Positions 27,901-37,558 are shown, counted from the stretch's first letter. The stretch is 64,000 bases of DNA from an uncultured Desulfobacter sp. (GCF_963665355.1 NZ_OY762229.1:3534001-3598000); one strand, 5' to 3'. A program made the numbers and translations. Notes: generated by a model not told the origin, from the sequence alone.

Positions 27901-28862
27901 ACGGTTTTGGAGACAATGGCATCATCCGATGAATTAACGATGGCTTCAAACTCCTTTAACCGGCTCTCCATATGTTTACGTACGGTGATATCCGTCCAGG
28001 AGATATGAATGAATTGCCTGCCGTCAAAACCTATGGGGGTCAGAGTCACTTCCACAAAAAAGTGGGTGCCGTCCTTTTTGAGGTGCTCCCACTCAAATCG
28101 GTGACTTCCCTGGGCAAATGCAATGCCAAGAACCTCTTCAACCTTTTGTTTGGATAGTTTCCCATCCGGCTGGTATTTGGGGGATATCTGTCCGGGGGTA
28201 ATCCCCCGCAGATCTTCCAGGGTTTCGTACCCCAAAAGCTCCAGAGCCGCCCGGTTGGCATCAATAAATTGCTTATCCTCCATCAGAAACACAGGCGAGC
28301 GGGTTTCCCTGAAAATTTTGCGAAACCGGGCCTCGCTTTGTCGCAGGTTATATTCCGCCTTTTTATGATCAGTGATGTCGATGCCCACACCGTCCCAGAC
28401 AATTGTTCCATCCGAATCCCTGACCGGGTTGATATTGAACTGCATCCACAGAACCCTGTTATTGTCCAGATTAAATTTAAACTCTTCCGTGATTGTGGAC
28501 AGATTTTCAGAACTGTGTGCCAGGACTGTGTGAAAAAGGCTTTTAGACTCTTTATCCATGTGGGACAACAGCAGTGATGGATCATCAAGGATCTGTCCGG
28601 GCGAGTAATTGAACAGTTTTTGAATCCCCTGGCTGATATAGGAAACCCCACCTGTTTCATTAGAGGACAAGGTAAAACGGAAAAAAAACCCTCCGGGAAT
28701 ATTGTTCCCCAGAGCCTCAAGCCGCTGATCTGCAATTTTTTGCAACTGGCCATCTTTCATAGCCCGGATTTTTTTTTGATGATACCAATATTGAAACAGC
28801 ACAATCAGCAAGCATGTAAGAGATAAAATAAAATTGAGCATGTTGAGGTTATCCTGAGACAT
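24966..28862 (-). CDS. Multi-PAS hybrid histidine kinase with REC and HPt
   Basis: 1298 residues. One N-terminal membrane helix (about 6-25) anchors five PAS domains (about 45-685) with repeated WTDITxRK or RDITEKK-type ends. A coiled coil leads to His714 in [14 protein letters not shown]. The ATPase domain has DTGIGISD and [11 protein letters not shown] receiver (Asp in LILMDMQMPVMDG; AKPF) and an HPt domain (AHSLKSSAGTLG) follow. The tail (about 1210-1298) is unassigned. There is almost no periplasmic part, so it reads cytoplasmic signals such as redox state or small ligands through PAS domains. It is first in a run of closely spaced genes with the binding protein and the next kinase. Confidence 0.92.
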   Translation of the reverse strand: MSQDNLNMLNFILSLTCLLIVLFQYWYHQKKIRAMKDGQLQKIADQRLEALGNNIPGGFFFRFTLSSNETGGVSYISQGIQKLFNYSPGQILDDPSLLLSHMDKESKSLFHTVLAHSSENLSTITEEFKFNLDNNRVLWMQFNINPVRDSDGTIVWDGVGIDITDHKKAEYNLRQSEARFRKIFRETRSPVFLMEDKQFIDANRAALELLGYETLEDLRGITPGQISPKYQPDGKLSKQKVEEVLGIAFAQGSHRFEWEHLKKDGTHFFVEVTLTPIGFDGRQFIHISWTDITVRKHMESRLKEFEAIVNSSDDAIVSKTVYGTVLSWNRGAEKIFGFKADEIIGRPIKQLFPHDLWGQEQQIREKIKQGINIDHFETRRLRKDGAIIDVSVTISPIYDKDGVVWAASKIARDITEKKQIAASLEEQRLQLKTLVEAIPDLVWLKDNNGVYLFCNRRFEAFFGEKTEKIVGKTDYDFLDKEVADAFRQRDRAAMQAGQATMNEEWITYASDGHQELLETIKTPLKNDKNETIGVLGIGHDITVRTRNEEHLSKLSLAVEQSANAVVITDRNSIIDYVNHRFTEITGYSRDDVIGKNPRILKSGETSKETYAQLWGTLKQGRPWSGEFINMRKNGEKYFESTVITPLRDKGGKVTHFVAIKEDITEKKQIERELNDHRRHLEELVKSRTQELETAKLQAEAANRAKSTFLANMSHEIRTPMNAIIGFAHLVRGQISDTEPQEMLFKIIRSGKHLLGIINDILDLSKIEQEALILENTTFLTSAVIDNVCSMIQDPISHKGLQLVVNNNPELDKLPVIGDPLRLRQILVNYLANSVKFTEQGRITLNAIVVQKNSRAVKLRFEVQDTGIGISDVQKNTVFDSFVQADSMTTRKYGGTGLGLAISRQLARMMGGDAGVDSELGKGSTFWFTAELKIGDPADLKVEIGEKLTKLRENARILLVEDNEINQEVAKDILEQFGLSVDTAFNGRAACKKVDAHQYDLILMDMQMPVMDGLEATQKIRTMPNGTRVPIVALTANVFEEDRRRCLETGMNGFVAKPFEPGQLHAVLSRWIPGSDGIEDPILETALLGNSHPEKGASVHNHVPSHIDQATGLKYVKKKESYQKMLNKFLVQQADFATRIENALQDKDMESARIMAHSLKSSAGTLGMLELQAIAASCETLVRNNAGSQALNECLGALKQELTAVCGEIQAMQTSFSAAPDIVDPAHIKSMLGQLLEFLKQNDMRAYKIWEQLSATMETSIGSEEVADLKHQIENFDFPDALSTLDEIRVRNPEYFMDS

Positions 28863-28907
28863 GTGATAAATGACTGCCTTTGGGATGTGTTAAGCATCCG
28901 TTTGAAC

Positions 28908-30025
28908 TTACATGGGATCCTGTTGTTCCTTATACCTGGCGGCGATGGCCTGGAAATCATCCATCCGGCGGTTGAACGCATCAACAATATCCGGATCAAA
29001 GTGTGTTGCCCGGCTCTCATTGATGATTTGTACGGTGACATCCATGGGATATGCAGGTTTATACACCCGATGGCTGACAAGCGCATCAAACACGTCGGCC
29101 AGGGCCATCAGCCTTGCCGCCAGGGGAATATGGTCTGCCGCAAGTCCGTTGGGATAACCGCTGCCGTCCCACTTTTCATGGTGACAGCCGGCAATGTCGA
29201 TGGCCACATAGAGAAAACCTATGGCCTCCTTGTCATCCTCATTGCCTATGGCCCGCTGAATGGCGTCAGCACCTATCTGGGCATGGGTTTTCATGATTTC
29301 CCACTCCTGGGGGGTATGCTTGCCCGGTTTATACAGAACATGGTCCGGGATGCCCACTTTACCAATATCGTGGAGCGGGGCTGCCTTTGCATAGATATCA
29401 ATGATCTGGGGGGTGAGAATGGCTGCATATCTATGCCGTCTTCAGCCAGATCTTCGGCCAGAACCTGCAGATAATTTTGTGTGCGAAGAAGATGGTTGCC
29501 GGTTTCGTTGTCCCGGGATTCCGCCAGACTGGCCAGTGCCCGCATACTGATATCCTGGACCTTCTGGTAAAGGCCGATTCTGCGTTGAATTTCTGTTTCA
29601 AGCCAGTTGTTCTGGTTGCGCAGTATATCCCGGGCCGCCTTGATTTCAAGCTGCCCTTTGACCCTGGCCAGCAGAATCGGCGCGCGGATGGGTTTGGACA
29701 GATAATCCCGGGCACCGAGTTCAAGTCCTTTGGTTTCGTCTTCGCACGAGTCCAGGGCGGTTATGAAAATGACGGGAATTTCACTTGTTACAGGGTTCTC
29801 TTTCAGATGTTTGATGACCTCATATCCGTCCATACCCGGCATCATGATGTCAAGAAGGATAAGGTCCGGCAGCGGGGCTGCACAGGCTGCAATAAGGGCT
29901 TTAGGCCCTGAATTGGCAACACGGACCTGATAATAGGGCATCAGCAGCTCACCCAGTAGTGCCAGATTATCCGGCGTGTCGTCCACAATGAGTATGGTTT
30001 TTTTCTTCATTATATTTTCAATCAT
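28908..30025 (-). pseudogene. Receiver-HD-GYP response regulator broken by a one-base frameshift
   Basis: The ATG at 30025 opens a receiver (about 10-125: VDDTPDN; Asp in LILLDIMMPGMDG; SKPI), a linker and the first part of an HD-GYP domain (ETGNHLLRTQNYLQVLAEDLAED). The frame then turns to nonsense and stops at 29291. The rest of the domain continues in the next frame: HRYAAILTPQ, APLHDIGKVGIPD, HHEKWDGSGYPNG and ADVFDALVSHRVYK, to the stop at 28908. Insertion of one base near 29435 (after GG of the codon for Gly) would restore a continuous HD-GYP protein of about 370 residues. The other frame has a stop just upstream, which pins the break to about 29433-29445. It is a real mutation or a sequencing error. 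Confidence 0.88.
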
Positions 30026-30074
30026 TATGGATTTTTCCCCTCTTCACCCCAATGGCCAGTGTGAAAAAAATATA

Positions 30075-32408
30075 TCAGGTTTGTTTTTCCAGCCCATCCA
30101 GGAGGTCAAACAATTGCCGGCTGACCGTCCCATAGGTTTTAAAAATATCGTGGGCCTCATTTATGTTTCCCTCCTTAAATAGTTTAGCCACCTGGCCGCC
30201 GGTCTCATGAACCTTTTCATGTATCTCTCCAAGCTTTTGATAGTCCGGGCTTTTTCCATATTTTTCCATTCCCGGACCAAAATACCACTTGCCAAAGTCG
30301 CAATGTCGATGATCAATTAACTGATCCATACGAATATCTTCCTGCTTGCCGGACAACATATTTGACAGCTTCTTCTTCCACAGGCTGTGGGTTCGTTTAA
30401 CAGGAGCGGCATGAAATTTGTTGTCACTCATCTGAAACTGGCTCATCATTTTGATGACATCGACGGCCATCCGGTTTTGATCCTCTGCATCATTTTCGAC
30501 ATTGTTGCTGTATTCACGCATCTCTTCCGAGGCTGTCTTTACTGCATGTATTTCCCGGGCAATCTGGTCCGACACCTCCGAGGCGCTGAGCATGGTTTTC
30601 TGGATATCGGAAATCCCTGCAGAGACCTGCTGGATGTTGGAGGAAATATCTTCCGTGGTTCTGGCCTGCTCTTCAATGGATGCGGCAACCGTGGTCACCT
30701 GATCGTCAACATCATTAATGGTGGTGGCCACCCTCCCGATCTCCTCCACGGCCTGGCTGCTGACACTCTGGATGTTTTCAACCTTTTCGCGGATACCCAC
30801 CGTGGCTCTGGACGTCTGGTTGGCCAGCTGCTTGATCTCTTCGGCGACCACGGCAAATCCCTTGCCTGCTTCTCCGGCCCTGGCTGCTTCAATGGTGGCA
30901 TTGAGTGCCAGCAGGTTGGTCTGCTCACTGATCTCCTGAATAACGTTTAATACATTTCCGATGGCCTGGGCAGAGGTTTGAAGCTCTCCGATCTTGGCTG
31001 AGGCACTTTCGGCATCTTCCACCGCCTGGTGGGTGATCTCCCTGGTTTTATCTGTATTGCCCGAAATTTCAGTGATGGCGCTGGTCATCTCATCGGTGGC
31101 TGCCGCCACATGGTTGGCATTGACCGTGATCTGCTCCACTGCCGCTGCCACAGTGTTCATATTTGAGTTCATCTCCTCTGCGGCCCCTGCAACCTTATTG
31201 GCCTCGGTGGATACCCTGCCGGCAGTGGCCGACATCAAAGCCGCAACTCCGGACAGTTCATTGGAAACCAGGCCAAGATTCTGGTTGCGGTCATTCACAT
31301 GCCAGATCAGATTGTCCAGTTTTTCGATGAAGGTATTGAACTCATAGCCGAGCAGCCCTATCTCATCCCGGGAAACCACCTTGAGCCGCTTGGTCAGATC
31401 TCCTTCCCCCTGGGCAATGTCCTTCATGCCCTCGGCAATGTTTTTGATGGGCGTCACAACGCTACGGTTCATGAAAAAGACCAGGACGACTATGAAAAGT
31501 AAAAAAATTCCGAAAAGCAGGCCGTACATGGTGAAAATTAATTTTTCCAGGGCGTGGACATTGGCCAGGGCAATTTCGTTTTTCACCCCGAGCATATACA
31601 GTCCGGACATGTATTCGTCAAACCCTTTAAATTGACCCTGGACGTTAAGATACTCTTTGTCCAGGAAAAAGGGCGCATCCAGAATTTTTGTCAGGATACC
31701 GGGTTTCTCAAGATAGGTCCAGTACCCTTCATCCATATCTTTTTGATTTAAAATGAATTCGCCCAGCCGGGGCTTGCCTTTCATCTCTTCGGCCACGTTC
31801 AGGTCTTTGGCATCCATAAAGTAGAGAAAATCAATGTCATGGGTTTTCAATGTGCGCTTAATGGAGTTCAATCCCCCCTCGAAGTTGGCGATACCCAGGA
31901 ATTCAGGGCCGTCCAGAATGGGGAACAGTCCTTTAAGGCGCAGCCCTTTGCCGGAAACCTCCATGGCGACATCGGGCCTGAGAGTGTTTTTGACCTGGAC
32001 ATAACCCTTGGAATATCCAAGGGCTTCCCCGTGTTTATCCGGTGCCCAGGATTTGTAAAAAGAGTGAAGGTTTTTGTCAATCAGGTGGACCTGGACGTTT
32101 TTAAATCCGGTATTCTCCTTAAAAGTTTTACCCAGGCGCTTCAGGATGCTGTCAGCCAGCTTCCGATCATTGTCCCGGAGTGCTTTTTTTACATTTTCAT
32201 TGGCTGCCACCTGAAGGGCACTGGTCAGCCACACATCATTTTTGGCCTCCATGGCCACTTCAAATTGTTTTTTTGCGTCCATGGCGCTTTTTTCAATCTG
32301 CGCCTTTTTAATTCGGTTGAAATAGACGGCCGTGGCCAAAAGACTGATAATCAGCATAGCGGCCAGTCCACCCAGGCTAATGACAAGTATCTTGGTATTC
32401 AGTTTCAT
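30075..32408 (-). CDS. Methyl-accepting chemotaxis protein with Cache-type sensor and CZB domain
   Basis: 777 residues. A membrane helix at about 8-30 precedes a large periplasmic Cache-like sensor (about 35-280, with [17 protein letters not shown] and [10 protein letters not shown]). A second helix lies at about 290-312, HAMP at about 312-365, and the signalling domain at about 400-650 with the hairpin tip [19 protein letters not shown]. The C-terminus (about 685-775) is a chemoreceptor zinc-binding (CZB) domain carrying [12 protein letters not shown], which fits the family's H-x-x-C-x-x-G-x-W pattern. CZB domains bind zinc and have been linked to sensing zinc or reactive oxidants. It follows an 81-codon membrane-protein stub and precedes the frameshifted HD-GYP gene. 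Confidence 0.92.
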   Translation of the reverse strand: MKLNTKILVISLGGLAAMLIISLLATAVYFNRIKKAQIEKSAMDAKKQFEVAMEAKNDVWLTSALQVAANENVKKALRDNDRKLADSILKRLGKTFKENTGFKNVQVHLIDKNLHSFYKSWAPDKHGEALGYSKGYVQVKNTLRPDVAMEVSGKGLRLKGLFPILDGPEFLGIANFEGGLNSIKRTLKTHDIDFLYFMDAKDLNVAEEMKGKPRLGEFILNQKDMDEGYWTYLEKPGILTKILDAPFFLDKEYLNVQGQFKGFDEYMSGLYMLGVKNEIALANVHALEKLIFTMYGLLFGIFLLFIVVLVFFMNRSVVTPIKNIAEGMKDIAQGEGDLTKRLKVVSRDEIGLLGYEFNTFIEKLDNLIWHVNDRNQNLGLVSNELSGVAALMSATAGRVSTEANKVAGAAEEMNSNMNTVAAAVEQITVNANHVAAATDEMTSAITEISGNTDKTREITHQAVEDAESASAKIGELQTSAQAIGNVLNVIQEISEQTNLLALNATIEAARAGEAGKGFAVVAEEIKQLANQTSRATVGIREKVENIQSVSSQAVEEIGRVATTINDVDDQVTTVAASIEEQARTTEDISSNIQQVSAGISDIQKTMLSASEVSDQIAREIHAVKTASEEMREYSNNVENDAEDQNRMAVDVIKMMSQFQMSDNKFHAAPVKRTHSLWKKKLSNMLSGKQEDIRMDQLIDHRHCDFGKWYFGPGMEKYGKSPDYQKLGEIHEKVHETGGQVAKLFKEGNINEAHDIFKTYGTVSRQLFDLLDGLEKQT

Positions 32409-32427
32409 TTGTCAGCTCCAGTGCATT

Positions 32428-32673
32428 TTACAGTTTTTCATCTAAGTTTACGGTGAACGCAATGGTATAAGGCAGTTTATCAGCGATGGGGAAATTCATT
32501 GCTTCCGTGTCCCTGTCCGCCTTGAACTCCCGCACCAAAGCCAGGATCGCGCTGCCCAGCATGGCGTTCATGAAAAACAGGTGCAAAACAAAGGTGACAA
32601 TCAATAATACCTGAAACCACACCCAGTGTACGGGAATTGTATCCGGTGCAGGAATTAGATTGCTTGGATTCAC
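32428..32673 (-). pseudogene. 81-codon N-terminal stub of a membrane protein
   Basis: A GTG start at 32673 with GAGGAG eight bases upstream gives a short protein with one strong membrane helix (VLLIVTFVLHLFFMNAMLG) and a charged loop. It then ends abruptly with TVNLDEKL at 32428. The text just before the end (KLPYTIAFTVNL) looks like the entry into a second helix. The stop comes 19 bp before the chemoreceptor start. I read it as the first part of a larger integral membrane, possibly cytochrome-type, protein whose remainder was lost by deletion. A genuine small protein cannot be excluded. The good ribosome site suggests it is still translated. Confidence 0.5.
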
Positions 32674-33144
32674 TTTTTGGCTCCTCTTTGTAAGATTTTG
32701 TTCACGTGCAATCAGATGCTAATGTAGTGAACACGCTGGGAAGAGAGTGTGATTAAAAACGATATACAGATAATCCAGTGTGTTAGATTTAACTGAAGGT
32801 GTTTTTGTCAACACCAAACGACAAACATGCTTGTTGCGATTTTCCTTTAAAACGAGAGTTTTTAATTTTAGTAGCGTTTACTATTTTTGATTTTCGCTTC
32901 ATCCTATACGAAAATAAAAAAGGTTGCAATACTGCGATGTACAATAGGCTGTTAAAACAGAAAAAAATGCAGACACAGACCTGGTGGCCGCATTGGAATG
33001 CCTGCCGTGATTAACACCTGTTCTGCCAATTAAATTTACATTCCCGGTTAAAAAATAATCTTGCCATACGCCCGGAAATCAGCTTATCATTTATCCAAAT
33101 CTTACTAAACGCAACTTTATAATCTCTAAAGGACGATAATCACC
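32674..33144. other. Intergenic region, AT-rich, between divergent units
   Basis: 471 bp without a credible gene; a 71-codon frame on the plus strand lacks any family feature. The left part (32721-32760) shares a block with the region upstream of the chemoreceptor at 40017-41804. The right part must hold the promoter of the receiver gene at 33145. Nothing else is recognised. Confidence 0.5.
32721..32760 (-). promoter_or_regulatory. Shared upstream block of chemoreceptor units (site 1)
   Basis: AATGTA (32721-32726), then 10 bases, then TGGGAAGA (32737-32744), then GTGATT plus an A-run. The same elements in the same order, with a 12-base gap, occur at 41842-41882 before another chemoreceptor gene. 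On the coding strand this reads TCTTCCCA followed by TACATT, 38-48 bp before the start codons. It may be a common promoter or operator; the match is short. Confidence 0.35.
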
Positions 33145-33540
33145 ATGAATAGAATTCTCATTGTTGATGATGAAGAAATCGGCAGAACTTTGATGGAGGA
33201 TGTTTTCAGTAAGTACGGTCCCTTTATATCGGTCTCTTCGGGTAAAGATGCGCTGGCTGTCTATCAAAAAGGCATTGAAAAAGGCAAACCCTTTAATCTG
33301 GTTTTACTGGATATCTCCCTTAATGATATCAGCGGGATGGATGTCCTGGAAAAAATCAAACAGATTGATGCAGGGCTGCAAGGTCAAAAATCCACTGTCA
33401 TTATGGTTACCGCCCATGGAGAACGAAACATGGTGTTGGGTTGTATCAAAGCGGGATGCCGGGCCTATTTCATAAAACCGCTGAAGAAGGACGCCGTAGA
33501 TAAGAAGATGGCCGAACTGGGATTTTCTCCGGTTAAATAA
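33145..33540 (+). CDS. Single-domain CheY-like response regulator
   Basis: 131 residues that form one receiver domain: acidic pair D8-D9, phosphoacceptor D56 in LVLLDISLNDISG, Thr in VTAHGE and Lys in FIKPL. There is no output domain. AAAGGA precedes the ATG by about 11 bases. It is the first gene of a rightward set with an HDOD gene (33 bp later) and a hybrid kinase that overlaps the HDOD gene. It probably accepts phosphate from the HPt of that kinase and acts on a partner by contact. Confidence 0.92.
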   Translation: MNRILIVDDEEIGRTLMEDVFSKYGPFISVSSGKDALAVYQKGIEKGKPFNLVLLDISLNDISGMDVLEKIKQIDAGLQGQKSTVIMVTAHGERNMVLGCIKAGCRAYFIKPLKKDAVDKKMAELGFSPVK

Positions 33541-33572
33541 AAGAACCGGTATGAAATTGTTTTTTACAGTCA

Positions 33573-34493
33573 TTGGCCAGAAATATTGATCAGGAATATT
33601 ATTTGGAATCATCCCGTTACCAAGAAAGAGCAAAACTCTACCTGGATAAATTTACAGGTCTGAAAACCGTTGAGCCCGTTGCCGTTCGTCTGGTGAAAAT
33701 GATCAACGAAGATACATCCTCTCTCAAAGAATTTGAGGCGGTCATCCGGGCTGACCCCACACTGGTTTTACGAATTTTAAAACTGATTAACTCTTCCTAC
33801 TTTTCTCTACGGACAAAAATTAAAAGCGTATCTGAAGCGATTGCCTATATCGGAATGGACAACTTAAGAAACATGATTGTTCTCGACGCGGTGAAAAATA
33901 TTTTTTCTCAAGATTCAAGCACTCCGGAATTTTCCAGAAAAAGATTGTGGGCCCATTGCGCCGTGACAAGCATCTGCTGCCAGATGGTTGCTGAACGGAT
34001 TTTTGCACGGAAAGGAGAGGATTATTTCTTATGCGGTATTCTCCATGATACCGGTCTGATTGTGGAGGATCAGGTGGCCCCGGAAAAGTTCAAAACGTTC
34101 TGCCGTACATTCAGCCCACAAACCCAGGCACTTACGGAACACGAACAGATGGTCATGGGAACGGATCATACGATCATTGGTTATCTTTTGACCCTGAAGT
34201 GGGGGATGGAACCGGACCTGTGCCGGGGGATAAAATATCATCACAATATTCTGAACGAGGTGGAACCTCACAGCCATGCAGGTATCCTTCAAATCGCGGA
34301 ATATCTGGCCGCAAGAATTGGGTACGAAGCATTCCCGGAAATACACACAAGGATAGGCTCACCACTATTGCTGTCCCATATCAAGGAAAACATTATGGAA
34401 TATCGTGCCATAGCCGACGATATGCCCCAGGAAATCCAGAGAGTGAGGGAGATTTACGCCCTTGGGGATGATGATGCAGATGAATCTGTTTGA
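33573..34493 (+). CDS. HDOD-domain protein (second copy in window)
   Basis: 306 residues from a TTG at 33573; no upstream in-frame ATG was found, and a start further in is possible. The HDOD domain covers about 25-225: [50 protein letters not shown] and [13 protein letters not shown]. The HD motif keeps His-Asp, but the following residues differ from active HD hydrolases. The last 26 bp overlap the next kinase gene, so translation is coupled. A receiver, an HDOD protein and a hybrid kinase in one unit point to a phosphorelay that controls the HDOD protein. Confidence 0.87.
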   Translation: MARNIDQEYYLESSRYQERAKLYLDKFTGLKTVEPVAVRLVKMINEDTSSLKEFEAVIRADPTLVLRILKLINSSYFSLRTKIKSVSEAIAYIGMDNLRNMIVLDAVKNIFSQDSSTPEFSRKRLWAHCAVTSICCQMVAERIFARKGEDYFLCGILHDTGLIVEDQVAPEKFKTFCRTFSPQTQALTEHEQMVMGTDHTIIGYLLTLKWGMEPDLCRGIKYHHNILNEVEPHSHAGILQIAEYLAARIGYEAFPEIHTRIGSPLLLSHIKENIMEYRAIADDMPQEIQRVREIYALGDDDADESV

Positions 34494-37014
34494 TGATATA
34501 ATTCAGGAATCAGACGACGAAATAAACTCGGGTTTTCTTGAGTTGCTCAACAGGTATCTGCCCGAGTACAGGTTTTCGATTTTGTTGAATAAAGGGGGGT
34601 GCCTGGGGGCTATGGCCGGTTGTCCCAGGGATGACAGACTATCGGATCAGTTGCGGCAAGCTGCGTACAGTAAACAGATTTTAACAGGTTATAGCAGGCC
34701 TTTCCTGTCGCTTTCTTTGAAAGAGATGAATTCCGTCATTGTGTGTGAACTTTCCCAAAACGCGGATCCCGCCACTGCAGCGGCCATGATCCGGGATATC
34801 GTGGGTCTGTGCATGGAACTTCACAAGAAAGAACGTCTTCTGTGGGAAGAAAAAGCCCTGCTGGCAGCACACAAAGAGCAGCGTGACCGAAAAATCAGGG
34901 TCCTGGAGAAGAAGTACCAGGATATTCTGACTCGGAACCAGACCCAGAGCGCCGAGTACTCCAGACTGCTTCAATCAGAAATCCAAAACCGCACGTCTGA
35001 ACTGGAGCAATCCAACAAAGCCTTGGCCCGGGCCAAGGAACGGGCAGAGGCGGCAAATATCGCAAAAGACCAGTTTCTGGCAAATATGAGCCATGAAATA
35101 AGAACCCCCATGAACGGGGTGATGGGCATGGTTGAAATTCTTTTGGGAACATCTTTGACCGAAGAGCAGCGACATTTTGCCATGCTTATGAAAAATTCGT
35201 CCGCAGCGCTTCTCAACGTCATTAACGATATTCTGGATTATTCAAAAATCGAAGCCGGAAAACTGGATATTGAGCAGATTGATTTCAATTTAAGAGAGCT
35301 CATGGAAAATATTTCAGATATTATCTCCATATCCATCTTTGAAAAAGGTCTGTTTTTTGCCACAATTTTTGGGGCGGATGTGCCGGTGATGTTAAAGGGA
35401 GACCCGGTGCGGTTGCGCCAGATTATAATGAATTTTTGCGGAAATGCCGTCAAATTTACCCGGCAGGGGGGCGTTGTGCTCCGGGTCGGCCTGGAATCAA
35501 AGTCACATTGCGAAGTGGAGCTGAAATTTTCGGTTACTGACACAGGCATTGGAATCCCCAAGGACCGGATAGGCGGATTATTCCGCTATTTTTCCCAGAT
35601 GGATGCCAGCATGACCCGGCAATACGGCGGCACAGGGCTGGGGTTGGCCATTTCCAGGCAACTGACTGAACTGATGGGTGGCAAGATCGGAGTTGTTTCC
35701 CAGCAGAATCAGGGGTCCACATTCTGGTGCACACTTAAGTTTAAGCGGCAGCCCGCTGGGGAACCCGTGCTCGACACTGATTTTTGGGTGGATACTTCGG
35801 TGTTGATCGCAGATGCTAACCCGGCAGCCAGGCAGGTACTGATCGAATACATCAAGCCGCTGGGGTGCTCTTTTCAGGAAGCTTGCGACATTACCGAGGC
35901 GAGCAGTAAAATCCTTTCAGCCCAGAAGTCCGGGAAGCCGTTTCGCTATGTTTTTTTTGATCAGGATCTTCCGGGGCTGCAGTCATCAGATCTGCTCGAG
36001 ACCGCAGCCTGGTCCCGGGACGTTTCAGATACAACTTTTGTGTGTCTGGCTTACCTTGGACGTCAGAAGCCACGGCAGAGCAAGGAGGGATTCCCCCGTA
36101 TCATAAATCTGAACAAACCCGTAAAGTATTTGGATTTTATGGCCTGCATGACACCAAATTCCTCCAGTGAGATTGAAACCCGGAATGAAACGTCAAATCA
36201 TGCGTATTCCGGTGATGTTCAGGTCATCTGCCCGTTCCGGCTGCTCCTGGCAGAAGACGATGAGATGAACCGTATTGTTGCAGAAAATCTTCTGGCACGA
36301 ATGAATCTGACAGATATTCTGGTGGCGGTCAACGGCCAGGAAGCCCTGGACCTATTCAAAGCCGGCCAGTTTGATCTGATACTCATGGATGGCCAGATGC
36401 CGGAGATGAGCGGCCTGGACGCCACTGTAAAAATCCGTGAGTATGAAAAGGAACATAACCTTGAACCCATACCCATTGTCGCCCTTACCGCCCATGCCAT
36501 GAAGCAGGACCGGGAGCACTTTTTGGCCCATGGGATGAACGATTACATCACAAAACCCCTGACGGCCTGTGCCCTTGCCGATGTCATCAGGCGGATTCTG
36601 CCTGAAGAGTGCATCCAAAGCCAAAGTCACGATTGCCGTCAAGATGAATCAATCCAGAGGAACAACGCGGTTGTGGACATGGTTGAACTCAGACAGATTA
36701 TGAACGCAAATAAATCCCTGCTGGATGAATGTGTTCGCACATTTAAAAGAAATCATGGTCCTGTTCTGACCCAAATCATGGACAGTATTACAGCCAACGA
36801 TGGCCCCGGTCTGCAGAAAAGCGCGCACCAGCTCAAGGGCATGTTTAAGTATCTGGCTGCCAGATCCGCGGCAGCCATCGCGTCCCGGCTCGAACGTATG
36901 GGTGCTGACGCAGACATTAAAAATACGTCTGCTTTGATTTTGCAGTTACAGGATGCCTGCAAAAATATTGTGGAGTGTCTTGAGGATGTATCTGGCCAGG
37001 AGGGATTCAGTTGA
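34468..37014 (+). CDS. Soluble hybrid kinase: HisKA-HATPase-REC(degenerate)-REC-HPt
   Basis: About 848 residues; several ATGs (34468, 34471, 34474, 34480) can serve, all inside the end of the HDOD gene. Residues 1-140 form an unassigned N-terminal domain, then comes a coiled coil. His209 is in [11 protein letters not shown], and the ATPase domain has DTGIGIPK and [11 protein letters not shown] first receiver (about 445-560) has ADANP instead of the acidic pair but keeps FFDQDLPG and NKP. A second receiver is complete ([24 protein letters not shown]). The HPt motif is [13 protein letters not shown]. It has no membrane segment. The last two domains are paralogous to the free receiver-HPt protein at 15637-16464. 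Confidence 0.9.
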   Translation: MMMQMNLFDDIIQESDDEINSGFLELLNRYLPEYRFSILLNKGGCLGAMAGCPRDDRLSDQLRQAAYSKQILTGYSRPFLSLSLKEMNSVIVCELSQNADPATAAAMIRDIVGLCMELHKKERLLWEEKALLAAHKEQRDRKIRVLEKKYQDILTRNQTQSAEYSRLLQSEIQNRTSELEQSNKALARAKERAEAANIAKDQFLANMSHEIRTPMNGVMGMVEILLGTSLTEEQRHFAMLMKNSSAALLNVINDILDYSKIEAGKLDIEQIDFNLRELMENISDIISISIFEKGLFFATIFGADVPVMLKGDPVRLRQIIMNFCGNAVKFTRQGGVVLRVGLESKSHCEVELKFSVTDTGIGIPKDRIGGLFRYFSQMDASMTRQYGGTGLGLAISRQLTELMGGKIGVVSQQNQGSTFWCTLKFKRQPAGEPVLDTDFWVDTSVLIADANPAARQVLIEYIKPLGCSFQEACDITEASSKILSAQKSGKPFRYVFFDQDLPGLQSSDLLETAAWSRDVSDTTFVCLAYLGRQKPRQSKEGFPRIINLNKPVKYLDFMACMTPNSSSEIETRNETSNHAYSGDVQVICPFRLLLAEDDEMNRIVAENLLARMNLTDILVAVNGQEALDLFKAGQFDLILMDGQMPEMSGLDATVKIREYEKEHNLEPIPIVALTAHAMKQDREHFLAHGMNDYITKPLTACALADVIRRILPEECIQSQSHDCRQDESIQRNNAVVDMVELRQIMNANKSLLDECVRTFKRNHGPVLTQIMDSITANDGPGLQKSAHQLKGMFKYLAARSAAAIASRLERMGADADIKNTSALILQLQDACKNIVECLEDVSGQEGFS

Positions 37015-37102
37015 ATCTATTAAATTAATTATTATTGCAATTGTATGGCAGCAACAACGTGGTATTATCAGCTTAATAAATCAATTTGTTATGGAGTGAC
37101 AG

Positions 37103-37504
37103 ATGCCTGAAATTTTATGGGACACCGCATACAACATCGGAAATGACGTCATCGACAAACAGCACCGGGAATTGATAGAATATTACAATGCTGCCCATGA
37201 GCAGATGCTTTCCAATCAGGACACAAGCAATTTAGGGTCTGACGCCTTAATCAGGATGGTGGATTATTGCCGATACCATTTTGATTCCGAAGAAGCCTAT
37301 ATGGAAAAGATTGGTTTCGCAGACCTTGGGGAGCATAAAAAAATTCATGAGGCCTTTTATTCTAAAATGTATGGCCTCTTAGAGATGGATGAGGAAGAGC
37401 GGATGCTGACCTCCCAGATTCTTAAAATTTTTGAAAACTGGATTATTTATCATATTTTAAATTTAGACAAAAAAATTGTCCAAAAAAGTTGTCTCAAAAA
37501 ATGA
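37103..37504 (+). CDS. Bacteriohemerythrin
   Basis: A 133-residue single-domain hemerythrin with GGAG before the ATG. The diiron ligands appear in order: a first His near the N-terminus, DKQHRELIEYY, YHFDSEEAYM, HKKIHEAFY and HILNLDKK. Hemerythrins reversibly bind O2 at a non-heme diiron site and may deliver, store or sense it. Length is typical. It stands 3' to the hybrid kinase and converges with a chemoreceptor that carries the same domain at its C-terminus. A strong terminator lies between them. Confidence 0.94.
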   Translation: MPEILWDTAYNIGNDVIDKQHRELIEYYNAAHEQMLSNQDTSNLGSDALIRMVDYCRYHFDSEEAYMEKIGFADLGEHKKIHEAFYSKMYGLLEMDEEERMLTSQILKIFENWIIYHILNLDKKIVQKSCLKK

Positions 37505-37521
37505 GATGAACCATAATATCT

Positions 37522-37558
37522 GGGGCAGGGGAGGACTGCCCCTCCTCCCCTTTTTTTT
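37522..37558 (+). terminator. Rho-independent terminator with a competing hairpin
   Basis: GGGGAGGA (37528-37535) pairs with TCCTCCCC (37543-37550), followed by eight T. An alternative 7-bp hairpin, GGGGCAG (37522-37528) with CTGCCCC (37536-37542), would exclude the terminator stem. It ends the bacteriohemerythrin unit just before the convergent chemoreceptor gene. Confidence 0.85.

Noticed and set aside
29408-29413. Run of six G (C on the coding strand) as the cause of the HD-GYP frameshift
   Set aside because: The correct second frame already reads HRYAAILTPQ through this run, so the shift must lie upstream, near 29435.
32799-33014. 71-codon plus-strand frame before the lone receiver gene
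   Set aside because: AT-rich chance frame with an atypical residue mix and no ribosome site.
32674-33144. Attachment site or mobile-element boundary at the divergent gap in the island
   Set aside because: No integrase, transposase, tRNA or direct repeat was found nearby.
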